The position numbers and the translations under genes are program-made. The notes under the pieces were generated by a model that saw nothing but the letters and a program-made list of their open reading frames with translations, made no database searches and was not told the DNA's origin. Below, one piece after another: positions 5,901 to 13,787 of a DNA stretch of 24,788 nucleotides (the stretch's first letter is position 1; every line of letters begins with the position of its first letter). Source of the stretch: Pseudomonadota bacterium (GTDB taxonomy: Bacteria > Pseudomonadota > Alphaproteobacteria > UBA828 > JAPUJA01); the NCBI GenBank assembly GCA_027296525.1, contig JAPUJA010000116.1, forward strand, positions 1 through 24,788. Reading direction: 5' to 3'.

Positions 5901-7783
5901 TCGATCGCCGCCTCGACGCATTCCTCGAGCGATAGCGCGTCCGTCGGAAGCGTGAGCTCGGGCGCCTCCGGCGCCTCGTAGGGCGCCGAGATCCCGGTGA
6001 ACTGGTCGATCTTCCCGGCGCGCGCCTTGCGGTAGAGCCCTTTAGGATCACGCTTTTCGCAAACCTCGAGGCTCGCCGAGACATAGACCTCGTGAAAGTT
6101 GCCCGAGCCCTGCCGCTCGGCGGCGGCGCGCGCGCGATCGCGGTCGGAACGGTAGGGCGAGATGAAGGCGGTGATCACGACGAAGCCCGCCTCGGCGAAC
6201 AGCGCGGCCACCTCGCCCACCCGGCGGATGTTCTCGGCGCGGTCCTCGGGGCTGAAACCGAGATTGGCGTTGAGGCCGACGCGCAAATTGTCGCCGTCGA
6301 GCACATAGACCTGGTAGCCCTTGCGGAAGAGGCGTTGTTCCAACTCGAGCGCGATGGTCGACTTGCCGGCGCCCGAGAGCCCGGTGAACCACAAGACGCC
6401 GCCCTGGTGCTGGTTGTGCCGGGCGCGCGTCTCCACCGTGACCCGGTGGGCGACGGAAGAAACATTCGTCGATTTAACCGTGACCAGAGCGCGCTGGTCG
6501 GGATAGCCCTCCATGCTGATGACGCCGCCGCCCGCGATGTCATAGCCGTCGACCAAGACGAAGCGTCCGGTACGCGGATTGTTCTTGTGGTCGTCGAGCG
6601 CGAGCAGGGAGCGCGTGCGCAACACGAGTTCGGCGAAACCGTGCCGCTCGACGGTCTCACCCTTGATCCTTTCCAACGTCTCCGGGTTGATCACCCAATC
6701 GACCGATTGCACCTCGACGGGCGTCTCGGAGGTGGCGAGCTTGAGCTTGTAGCGGTTTCCCGCCTTGAGAGCCTCGTGAGCGAGCCAGAAGATTTTCGCG
6801 CGGAAGACATTGGTTTCGACCGGCAACGCCTCGGCGTGACTCGCGAGCTCGCCCCGCTCGACGAAGAGCTGCTCGTCGAGGGTAATGCCGATCGACTGGC
6901 CCGCGCACGCCTCATCCGCGCGCGCGTTCCAGACTTCGATGGTGGCGACATGCGCGCTCTTGTTCGAGGGCGAGAACACGAGGCGGTCGCCCCGCTTGAG
7001 CCGTCCCGTTTCGATCCGGCCCGCGATGATGCGACGGTTGTCGAACTTGTAGACGTCTTGGACGGGCATACGCAGAGGCAGCGCGACGGGAGAGGGTGGC
7101 ACCGAGAAGCCATCGAGCGCCTCGGTCATGGTCGGCCCCCGATACCAACTCATGCGCGCCGAGGGCAGCGCGACATTGTCGCCCGCGCGCGCCGAAACCG
7201 GCACGACGGCCGAAGGCACGATCCCGATGTCGCCGAGATAGGCGCCGATCTCGTCCTCCACCGCGCGAAAGCGCGCTTGGCCATAGTCAACCGCGTCCAT
7301 CTTGTTCACCACGACGCAAACCTGCTCGATGCCAAGCAGGTTCAGGAGGTAGCCGTGCCGGCGTGACTGGGCGCGCACGCCTTCATGGGCGTCGATCACG
7401 AGCAGCGCGGCCTCGGCCTTGGCGGCGCCCGTGATCATGTTCTTGAGAAACTCGGAATGGCCCGGCGCGTCGATAATCACGTAATCGCGCCGGGCTGTGT
7501 GAAACCAGATCTGGGCGGTATCGATGGTCACCCCCTGGTCGCGCTCGGCCTGGAAGGCGTCCATCAGAAACGCCCATTCAAACGGCATGCCGCGGCGATC
7601 GCACATCTCCTTGATCGCCTCGAACTTCCCTTCCGGGAGCGAGTTGGTATCGTGAAACAGGCGGCCGACGAGGGTCGACTTGCCGTGGTCCACATGGCCG
7701 ACGACGGCGATCTTGAGACGCTCAAGGGTATCTCCGCGCGGACCGGCGCGCGGGCCAAGCACGGCTGTTTCGTGGCGGCTCAC
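5870..7783 (-). CDS. cysNC: Bifunctional sulfate adenylyltransferase subunit 1 / adenylylsulfate kinase (CysNC, NodQ-type)
   Basis: 637 residues with two fused enzymes. The N-terminal EF-Tu-like GTPase (about 20-450) has the P-loop GHVDHGKST at 29-36, the DAPGH switch and NKMD guanine motif, followed by beta-barrel domains. It couples GTP hydrolysis to CysD-catalysed APS synthesis from ATP and sulfate. The C-terminal APS kinase (about 460-637) has the P-loop GLSGAGKST (Lys474), the DGDNLR substrate motif, FISPYRSDR and the KGLYRKARAG lid, and makes PAPS. The start is GTG 7783, 19 bp after the cysD stop and behind a CCGGAG sequence. Operon with cysD. The same architecture occurs as NodQ in rhizobia; no nodulation genes are seen here. 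Confidence 0.96.
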   Translation of the reverse strand: MSRHETAVLGPRAGPRGDTLERLKIAVVGHVDHGKSTLVGRLFHDTNSLPEGKFEAIKEMCDRRGMPFEWAFLMDAFQAERDQGVTIDTAQIWFHTARRDYVIIDAPGHSEFLKNMITGAAKAEAALLVIDAHEGVRAQSRRHGYLLNLLGIEQVCVVVNKMDAVDYGQARFRAVEDEIGAYLGDIGIVPSAVVPVSARAGDNVALPSARMSWYRGPTMTEALDGFSVPPSPVALPLRMPVQDVYKFDNRRIIAGRIETGRLKRGDRLVFSPSNKSAHVATIEVWNARADEACAGQSIGITLDEQLFVERGELASHAEALPVETNVFRAKIFWLAHEALKAGNRYKLKLATSETPVEVQSVDWVINPETLERIKGETVERHGFAELVLRTRSLLALDDHKNNPRTGRFVLVDGYDIAGGGVISMEGYPDQRALVTVKSTNVSSVAHRVTVETRARHNQHQGGVLWFTGLSGAGKSTIALELEQRLFRKGYQVYVLDGDNLRVGLNANLGFSPEDRAENIRRVGEVAALFAEAGFVVITAFISPYRSDRDRARAAAERQGSGNFHEVYVSASLEVCEKRDPKGLYRKARAGKIDQFTGISAPYEAPEAPELTLPTDALSLEECVEAAIDYLERHFRSG

Positions 7784-7802
7784 TTGGCGAACTCCGGGGG
7801 TG

Positions 7803-8657
7803 TCACATGTAGCCGTCGGCGCGCAAGCGCTCGAAGGCGTCCTCGGCTTCCCGATCCTGCGCGCGGCCCGAGCGTTCCGAGACGAGGGTCGATTCGAGCT
7901 CGCGGATGATGCCGTCGAGATCCGCCGCTTTGCTTTTGATCGTACCCGTGCAGGGCAGACAGCCGAGCGAGCGGTAGCGCTGTCCCCGCTTCGCGAAATA
8001 GAGCTCGACCACGGGAATCGCCTCGCGCCGGATGTAGCGCCAGACGTCGAGCTCCGTCCAATGAAGCAGAGGATGAACGCGCAGATGGGTGCCCGGCGGG
8101 AAATCGGTCTTGTACTGGTCCCAGAACTCGGGCGGCTGGTCGCGGAAGTTCCACTCGGCCTTCTCGCCCCGCGGGCTGAACACCCGCTCCTTCGCGCGCG
8201 TGCCCTCCTCGTCGCGCCGGATGCCGGCGATGACCCCGGTGAAGCCGTGCTCCCCGATGACCTGTTTGAGCGCCTCGGTCTTGAGCGCGGTGCAGCACAC
8301 CACCCGCCCCTTCTTGTGATTCATCCCGGCGGCCAGGGCCGCCTCGTTCCGGCCGATGATGAGATCGAGGCCCCATTCCTTCACCAGCCGGTCGCGGAAG
8401 ACGATCATCTCCGGGATCTTGTAGGAGGTGTCGATGTGGATCACCGGAAAGGGAACGTGGCCGAAGAAGGCCTTGCGCGTAAGCCACAGGAGCACGTTCG
8501 AATCCTTGCCGACCGACCACAGCATGGCGAGCTTGTCGAGCCGGTTGAACGCCTCGCGAAGGATGTAGACGCTCTCGGCCTCGAGCGCATCGAGCACATC
8601 CGGCGGGGCGCTCGAGCCGTCGCCCTTGGAGCCTACGGGTTCTTGTGTATGCCGCAT
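7803..8657 (-). CDS. cysD: Sulfate adenylyltransferase subunit 2
   Basis: 284 residues. This is the catalytic ATP-PPase subunit of ATP sulfurylase, working with CysN. The PP-loop is SVGKDS at 48-53. Further family blocks are PVIHIDTSYKIPEMIVFRD, GIRRDEEGTRAKERVFSPR, VHPLLHWTELDVWRYI, and the C-terminal LGCLPCTGTIKS and STLVSERSGRAQD. I chose ATG 8657, preceded by GAGAAG, because the conserved protein starts shortly after it. An ATG at 8681 is also in frame, and the frame stays open to about 8939, but that extra sequence overlaps the cysH remnant read in another frame and is not CysD-like. The start lies 25 bp inside the 3' end of that remnant, as expected for an ancestral cysH-cysD translational overlap. 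Confidence 0.95.
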   Translation of the reverse strand: MRHTQEPVGSKGDGSSAPPDVLDALEAESVYILREAFNRLDKLAMLWSVGKDSNVLLWLTRKAFFGHVPFPVIHIDTSYKIPEMIVFRDRLVKEWGLDLIIGRNEAALAAGMNHKKGRVVCCTALKTEALKQVIGEHGFTGVIAGIRRDEEGTRAKERVFSPRGEKAEWNFRDQPPEFWDQYKTDFPPGTHLRVHPLLHWTELDVWRYIRREAIPVVELYFAKRGQRYRSLGCLPCTGTIKSKAADLDGIIRELESTLVSERSGRAQDREAEDAFERLRADGYM

Positions 8658-8845
8658 TCGGTCTTCTCGCTGCTCCACCATCGCCCCGCGCGCACCGGCT
8701 CGCCCGGGCGCACCGGGCGCGTGCAGGGGATGCAGCCGACCGAAGAATAGCCCGAAAAGACCAGCGGGTGTTGCGGAATACCGCGTTCCAAGTGGTGAGC
8801 CTTTACACGTTCGAGGGACCAATCGGCAAGAGGATTGATCTTGAC
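8633..8845 (-). pseudogene. cysH: C-terminal remnant of adenylylsulfate/PAPS reductase (cysH)
   Basis: Reading minus-strand codons from 8845 to the TAG at 8635-8633 gives 70 residues that match the CysH C-terminus along their whole length: VKINPLADWSLERV, GYSSVGCIPCTRPVRPGE, RAGRWW and the terminal KTECGIH with the catalytic cysteine. The GCxPCT pair belongs to the [4Fe-4S]-type (APS reductase) subclass. The frame is open back to an in-frame TGA at 8974-8972 but contains no ATG or GTG before the conserved part, and the upstream residues are Arg/Ala-rich with no CysH likeness. The nucleotide-binding core and the first cysteine pair, roughly the first two thirds of the usual ~240 residues, are missing. 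It overlaps the cysD start by 25 bp. Confidence 0.85.
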
Positions 8846-8945
8846 GCGAGCCCGCCTCGCTCTCGGTCGGCGCGAGGCCCGCGCGCCTCGTCCCGGGCGA
8901 GCGCCCCGCGCGTCGCGCCACGTTTTTGCGTGCCGCCAAGGGGTG

Positions 8946-8965
8946 TGCGCAGTATAAGTGTCGCC
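8946..8965. promoter_or_regulatory. Possible -10 element in the cysH remnant / lipoprotein spacer
   Basis: Bases 8846-8977 carry no gene. The only promoter-like sequence is the AT-rich AGTATAAGTG at 8951-8960, in otherwise GC-rich DNA. Read on the plus strand it gives TATAAG and on the minus strand TATACT, each five of six to TATAAT. No convincing -35 is found at the right distance for either direction (plus-strand TTGCGT at 8926 is 21 bp away). It may serve the DUF3576 gene, the cys operon, or neither. Confidence 0.25.
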
Positions 8966-8977
8966 TCGGTTTCAGCC

Positions 8978-9490
8978 TTGGATAGACGCGCCTTGCTCAG
9001 AAGATTGCTTACGATCCGTGGCGCCCGGCATCTTGCCCTGGTGGCGGGCGGGCTCGTCCTGCTCGGGGCGTGCGAGGACCCGTTGGGGTTCCACGCCCTG
9101 CGCACCGGGGGCAAGGTGGCCGGCGCGGACGCCGAGCTGGCGACGGGGACGGCGGATCAGACGATCGGGATCAACGCCTATCTCTGGCGGGCGTCCCTCG
9201 ATACCTTCGCCTTCATGCCGCTCAACTCGGCCGACCCGGCCGGCGGCGTGATCGTGACCGACTGGTACGCGCCCGCCGAGGCGCCCGACGAGCGTTTCAA
9301 GGCAAATATCTACATCACCGATACCGCCTTCCACGCCAACAGCTTCCGGCTCACGCTCTTCCGCCAGGGGCGGGACATGACAGGAAGCTGGGTCGACCTG
9401 CCGACACATGAGGAGACGATCCGTCTGCTCGAGAGCCGGATCCTCGAGCGGGCCAGCGAGCTGCGCGCGGCCGACAAAGCGGGCGGATAG
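8978..9490 (+). CDS. DUF3576-family lipoprotein
   Basis: 170 residues from a TTG at 8978. The N-terminus RRALLRRLLTIRGARHLA followed by a hydrophobic core and LLGAC is a type II signal peptide; Cys32 should be lipidated, placing the protein at the envelope. The mature part has the DUF3576 signature: IGINAYLWRASLDTFAFMPL, then DPAGGVIVTDWYAPAEAPDERFK and NIYITDTAFHANSFRLTLFRQ (quoted in part). Function is unknown; the family is alphaproteobacterial and commonly sits just upstream of leuS, as here. The start is uncertain: GTG 8945 and TTGs at 8993 and 9005 are in frame and none has a strong Shine-Dalgarno. I chose the one giving a normal lipoprotein signal. Confidence 0.82.
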   Translation: MDRRALLRRLLTIRGARHLALVAGGLVLLGACEDPLGFHALRTGGKVAGADAELATGTADQTIGINAYLWRASLDTFAFMPLNSADPAGGVIVTDWYAPAEAPDERFKANIYITDTAFHANSFRLTLFRQGRDMTGSWVDLPTHEETIRLLESRILERASELRAADKAGG

Positions 9491-9502
9491 GGAATGACCG
9501 GG

Positions 9503-9538
9503 CCCGAAGAGCGGGCATGCCAAGGCATGCCGCTCGGG
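9503..9538. other. Strong stem-loop between the lipoprotein gene and leuS
   Basis: Bases 9509-9521 (GAGCGGGCATGCC) pair with 9524-9535 (GGCATGCCGCTC), leaving a single bulged G at 9514 and a tight loop around AA 9522-9523. CCC 9503-9505 and GGG 9536-9538 can extend the stem. There is no T run after it, so it is not a standard intrinsic terminator. It lies in the 82-bp gap before leuS and could be a leader structure, a processing site or a copy of a dispersed palindrome. Confidence 0.6.
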
Positions 9539-9572
9539 TGGGAGAACCAAACGATCCGCCCATGAGCCGGCG

Positions 9573-12152
9573 ATGACCGAGCGTTACAACGCCAAGGAGG
9601 TCGAGGCCAAATGGCAGGCGGCCTGGTCCCAGCGGGGCTTCTTTCGGAGCGACGTGGAGGAGGCCCGGGCGAAATATTACGTTCTTGAAATGTTTCCATA
9701 CCCGTCGGGCCGCATCCATATGGGGCATGTGCGTAATTACACGCTTGGCGACGTGGTGGCCCGCTACAAGAGCGCCCGAGGCTTCAATGTGCTCCATCCC
9801 ATGGGCTGGGACGCCTTCGGCATGCCCGCCGAGAACGCCGCGATGGAGCACAAGGTCCACCCGGCCGAGTGGACCTACCGGAACATCGAGACCATGCACG
9901 GCCAGCTCGCTGCCATGGGGCTGTCCTACGACTGGAACCGCGAGTTCGCCACTTGTTCCCCCGACTATTATCGCCACGAGCAGAAAATATTCCTACATTT
10001 CCACAAGGCGGGGCTCGCCTACCGGAAGGAATCGTGGGTTAACTGGGACCCCGTCGATCAAACCGTGCTCGCCAACGAACAGGTGATCGACGGCTGCGGC
10101 TGGCGCTCGGGCGCGCCGGTCGAGAAACGCAAACTCGCCCAATGGTTCCTGCGGATCACCGCGTTCGCCGAGGAACTGCTCGCGGGCCTCGAGGGGCTCG
10201 AACGCTGGCCCGATCGCGTCCGCCTCATGCAGAGCAACTGGATCGGCCGTTCCGAGGGCCTGCATATGGCCTTCGAGCTCGAAGGCCCGGGCGTCGGGGC
10301 GGACGATACACTCACCGTCTACACGACGCGCCACGACACGATCTTCGGCGCGAGCTTCTGCGCCATCTCGGCCAACCATCCGCTCGCCGAACGCCTGGCC
10401 CGGAGCGACCCCGAGGCCGCCCGCTTCATCCGTGAATGCGACCGGCTGGGGACCAGCGAGGAGGCGATCGAGCGCGCCGAGAAGAAAGGCTATGCGAGCG
10501 GCATCAGCGCGCTCCATCCCTTCCAACCGGAACGCAAGCTGCCCCTCTTCATCGCCAATTTCGTGCTCATGGAATACGGCACCGGTGCGGTCTTCGGCTG
10601 CCCCGGGCACGACCAGCGCGACCTCGACTTCGCGCGCAAATACGGCCTCCCCGTGACCGCGGTGGTCGCACCGCCGGACGCCGATCCGCAAAGCTTCACG
10701 ATCGAGGCCGAGGCCTATACGGGCGATGGCCGGATGATCAACTCGGACTTCCTGAACGGGCTTTCGGTAACGGACGCGAAAGAGGCGGTCGCCTCCCGGC
10801 TCGAAGCCAAGGCGCGCGGCGCACGCGCGATCAATTACCGCCTGCGCGACTGGGGCGTCTCACGGCAACGCTACTGGGGCTGCCCGATCCCGTTCATCCA
10901 TTGCAACGCCTGCGGGCTCGTGCCGGTGCCCGAAGAGGAGCTGCCGGTGACGCTGCCCGAGGATGTCAGCTTCGATGCGCCCGGCAATCCGCTCGAGCGT
11001 CACGCCACCTGGAAACATGTCACCTGTCCGAAATGCGCCGGCGCGGGCGTGCGCGAGACCGACACGCTCGACACCTTTTTCGAATCCTCCTGGTACTTCA
11101 TCCGCTTCTGTTCACCACACGCAAGCAACGTGTTCGACACGCGCGAGGTCGCTTACTGGATGCCCGTCGATCAATATATCGGCGGTATCGAGCACGCGGT
11201 GCTTCACCTTCTCTACTCGCGCTTCTTCATCCGCGCGCTCAAACGGTGCGGCTATATCGATTCCGACGAGCCCTTCACCGGCCTTCTCACCCAGGGCATG
11301 GTGTGTCACGAAACCTATCGGGACGCCGAGGGGAATTGGCTGCAACCCGATGAGGTCGAGCGTAAGGAGAACGGCGTGCTGGTTCAGAGTGCAACCGGGA
11401 AAGCCGTCACCGTCGGGCGCTCCGAGAAGATGAGCAAGTCGCACAAGAACGTCATCGATCCGACGGCCATCATCGAGGCCTACGGCGCGGACACGGCGCG
11501 CCTCTTCATGCTCTCGGACAGCCCGCCCGAACGTGACCTCGAATGGACGGCCACGGGAATCGAAGGAGCGTGGCGCTACGTGCAACGGCTTTGGCGCATG
11601 GTGGCGGAGCCGGCCGTCGCTCTCGCGCCCGTCGGCAGCGCGCCACCCGAGACGCTCGACGCGCCGGCCTTGGCGCTCAGGCGCCAGATCCACAAGACGA
11701 TCGCCGCCGTCTCCGACGACTTCGACAAGTTTGCGTTCAACCGCGCGATCGCCCGCATCCGTGAGTTAACCAACACGCTCGGCGACTTGGACTCGAGCGT
11801 GAAGGACGCCGCCGTGCTCTTGCGCGAAGGATTGGAAACCGCAGTCCGCCTGATCGGGCCGGTGACGCCGCATCTCGCCGAAGAGATGTGGCAGGCGCTC
11901 GGTCACGAAACCTTGCTCGCCGAAACGTCTTGGCCCGAAGCAGTGCCCGCGCTCGTCGAGAACGAGTCGGTCACGATCGCCGTTCAGGTGAACGGCAAGC
12001 TCAAGGGAACCATCACGCTCGGCCGGGCGGCGCCCCGCGAGGAGGCGGAAGCCGCCGCCCTCGCCGAGCCTGCGGTGCAACGGGCGATCGGCGAAAAAAC
12101 CGTGCGCAAGGTGATCATCGTGCCTGATCGGGTGGTCAATGTCGTTGTCTAA
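9573..12152 (+). CDS. leuS: Leucyl-tRNA synthetase
   Basis: 859 residues, full length for bacterial LeuRS. It charges tRNA-Leu with leucine in the cytosol. The class I HIGH motif is HMGH at 49-52 (YPSGRIHMGHVRNYTLGD) and KMSKS is at 619-623. The CP1 editing domain includes TTRHDTIFG (251-259) and YGTGAVFGCPGHDQRDLDFA; the proline of the usual TTRPDT is replaced by His254. A zinc-ribbon-like insert has CNACG and CPKC pairs, and the C-terminal anticodon-binding and Leu-specific domains end with KVIIVPDRVVNVVV. The ATG at 9573 lacks an obvious Shine-Dalgarno. The 3' end overlaps lptE by 14 bp, so the two are probably translationally coupled, with holA following. Confidence 0.98.
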   Translation: MTERYNAKEVEAKWQAAWSQRGFFRSDVEEARAKYYVLEMFPYPSGRIHMGHVRNYTLGDVVARYKSARGFNVLHPMGWDAFGMPAENAAMEHKVHPAEWTYRNIETMHGQLAAMGLSYDWNREFATCSPDYYRHEQKIFLHFHKAGLAYRKESWVNWDPVDQTVLANEQVIDGCGWRSGAPVEKRKLAQWFLRITAFAEELLAGLEGLERWPDRVRLMQSNWIGRSEGLHMAFELEGPGVGADDTLTVYTTRHDTIFGASFCAISANHPLAERLARSDPEAARFIRECDRLGTSEEAIERAEKKGYASGISALHPFQPERKLPLFIANFVLMEYGTGAVFGCPGHDQRDLDFARKYGLPVTAVVAPPDADPQSFTIEAEAYTGDGRMINSDFLNGLSVTDAKEAVASRLEAKARGARAINYRLRDWGVSRQRYWGCPIPFIHCNACGLVPVPEEELPVTLPEDVSFDAPGNPLERHATWKHVTCPKCAGAGVRETDTLDTFFESSWYFIRFCSPHASNVFDTREVAYWMPVDQYIGGIEHAVLHLLYSRFFIRALKRCGYIDSDEPFTGLLTQGMVCHETYRDAEGNWLQPDEVERKENGVLVQSATGKAVTVGRSEKMSKSHKNVIDPTAIIEAYGADTARLFMLSDSPPERDLEWTATGIEGAWRYVQRLWRMVAEPAVALAPVGSAPPETLDAPALALRRQIHKTIAAVSDDFDKFAFNRAIARIRELTNTLGDLDSSVKDAAVLLREGLETAVRLIGPVTPHLAEEMWQALGHETLLAETSWPEAVPALVENESVTIAVQVNGKLKGTITLGRAAPREEAEAAALAEPAVQRAIGEKTVRKVIIVPDRVVNVVV

Positions 12153-12639
12153 GGCGCTCGCCCTTTTGCTCGTCGTCATGCTGCTCGCGGCTTGCGAGTT
12201 CCGTCCGCTCTATGGCGGGCGTGAGGGCGCGGCGACGGCTGCGGCGCTCAGCCAGATTCACGTCGCGCCGATAGAAGAACGGGTCGGGCAAGAGTTGCGC
12301 AACGCGCTCATCGACGGACTCGCGCCCGAGGGCCAAGCGCACGAAATGCGTTACAGGCTCTCGATCGACATCGACACCCAGCGCCGGTCGCTTCTGATTC
12401 AGTTCGACGACACGATCACGCGCTTCAACGTCTTCATGACGGCGAGCTTCGTACTGACCGAGGTCGCGACCGGCGTGTCGATCTACAGCGATTCGGTGCG
12501 CCTGAAGGGAAGCTACAACGTGGTGCCCTCGGACTTCGCGACCCTCGCCGCCGAGCAAGACGCCGAGAAGCGCGTCGCGCGCGAGGCGAGCGAAGAGATC
12601 CGAACCCTGCTCGCGATCTTCTTCGCGCAAGCCGGCTGA
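12139..12639 (+). CDS. lptE: LPS-assembly lipoprotein LptE
   Basis: 166 residues. A type II signal peptide (MSLSKALALLLVVMLLAAC) gives a lipidated Cys19. The start of the mature protein, CEFRPLYGG, is the typical alphaproteobacterial LptE signature. The body contains predicted strands such as RYRLSIDIDTQRRSLLIQFD and SIYSDSVRLKGSYNVVPSDF and an alternating Ala/Glu-rich C-terminal helix. LptE plugs the outer-membrane LptD barrel and helps deliver LPS to the cell surface. The ATG at 12139 lies inside the end of leuS, and holA starts 26 bp after the stop; leuS-lptE-holA is a conserved order in the class. Confidence 0.92.
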   Translation: MSLSKALALLLVVMLLAACEFRPLYGGREGAATAAALSQIHVAPIEERVGQELRNALIDGLAPEGQAHEMRYRLSIDIDTQRRSLLIQFDDTITRFNVFMTASFVLTEVATGVSIYSDSVRLKGSYNVVPSDFATLAAEQDAEKRVAREASEEIRTLLAIFFAQAG

Positions 12640-12665
12640 GCGACGCGAAAAGCAAGTGAGAGGGC

Positions 12666-13715
12666 ATGAAGCTTTCGGGCGGACGGATCGATGCCTTCCT
12701 CAAGCGGCCGGATGCGTCCGTCTGCGCCGTCCTGATCTATGGTCCGAACGCCGGGCTCGTCAGCGAACGGGCCGACGCGCTCGCCCAAAAAATCGCCGAT
12801 CCGAAAGATCCCTTTCAGGTGAGCGAGCTCGTGGGCGCCGCGCTTCAAAAGGACCCTCGGCGCCTGGCCGACGAGGCCGCCGCCATGAGCTTGACCGGCG
12901 CACGCCGTCTGGTGCGCGTGCGCGGCGCGGGCGACGGCCAAGTCCAGCTCTTTCGCGCGCTCCTCGAGGACGGCCCGGCCGCCGCCTTTCTGCTCGTCGA
13001 AGCCGGCGATCTCGGCCCCCGCTCGAGCCTGCGCGGCCTGTTCGAAGGCCAGCCCCAAGCGGCCGCGCTTCCCTGCTACGGCGATGAGGGGCGGGCCCTC
13101 GAGGAGTTGATCGCGGCGACGCTCTCGGGCGCCCGGCTCACCCTGGACGAGGACGCGCGCGATCACCTGCTCGCCTATCTCGGAGAGGACCGCATCCTGA
13201 TCCGAAACGAGCTCGAAAAGCTGATCATCTATCTCGGCGCGGACGCGGCGGGCAGATCCCGCGCCTCAGGGAGCGGCCCCGTGACGCTCGAGGAGGTCGC
13301 CGCCTGCATCGGGGACAGCGCCCGGCTCTCGCTCGAAGAAATCGCTTCCGCCGTCGGCGAAGGCGATGGCAACGCCCTTGAACGCAGTCTCGCGCGCGCC
13401 TTCCGCGAGGGCATCGGAGCCGTCCCGGTGCTGCGCGCCGCGGCCCGGCATCTTGTGCGCCTTCATCTGGTGACAGGCGAGATCGCCGCCGGGCGCGACG
13501 AGAAGGCGGCGATCGACGCGCTCAAGCCCCGGGTCTTCTTCAAGGCGGCGCCGGCCTTTCGCCGCCAGCTCAGGCACTGGGATCCGGCGCGACTGGCCGA
13601 GGCCATCGAGTTGCTCACCCGGGCCGAGATCGAGTGCAAGACCACCGGGCTTCCGGCCCAGGCCGTGTGCGGCCACGCGCTCATGCGAATCGCCGGCGGC
13701 GGGCGCGCGCCTTGA
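12666..13715 (+). CDS. holA: DNA polymerase III subunit delta
   Basis: 349 residues, normal size. Delta is the clamp-opening subunit of the clamp-loader complex. It shows the N-terminal MKLSGGRIDAFLKRPD and VLIYGPNAGLVSERADALAQ (degenerate AAA+ fold without a working Walker A, as expected for delta), FLLVEAGDLGPRSSLRGLFE, LGEDRILIRNELEKLIIYLG with the conserved sensor-region helix, TLEEVAACIGDSARLSLEEI and the C-terminal collar ending in LTRAEIECKTTGLPAQAVCG. The ATG at 12666 follows the GTGAGAGGGC sequence, which contains GAGAGG. It converges on parB across a 72-bp spacer (13716-13787) that holds only a short GCGGGCCCGC palindrome and no recognisable terminator. Confidence 0.95.
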   Translation: MKLSGGRIDAFLKRPDASVCAVLIYGPNAGLVSERADALAQKIADPKDPFQVSELVGAALQKDPRRLADEAAAMSLTGARRLVRVRGAGDGQVQLFRALLEDGPAAAFLLVEAGDLGPRSSLRGLFEGQPQAAALPCYGDEGRALEELIAATLSGARLTLDEDARDHLLAYLGEDRILIRNELEKLIIYLGADAAGRSRASGSGPVTLEEVAACIGDSARLSLEEIASAVGEGDGNALERSLARAFREGIGAVPVLRAAARHLVRLHLVTGEIAAGRDEKAAIDALKPRVFFKAAPAFRRQLRHWDPARLAEAIELLTRAEIECKTTGLPAQAVCGHALMRIAGGGRAP

Positions 13716-13787
13716 GGCGGGCCCGCAACCCTCCAGGACCCTTGCGAGGTAAGCCAAGGACTCTTCGCGTCCCAAGCAGGCTTCGGG

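Noticed and set aside
8682..8939. CysD extended upstream to 8939
   Set aside because: The extension is not CysD-like; the same DNA in another frame encodes the CysH C-terminus, which explains it.
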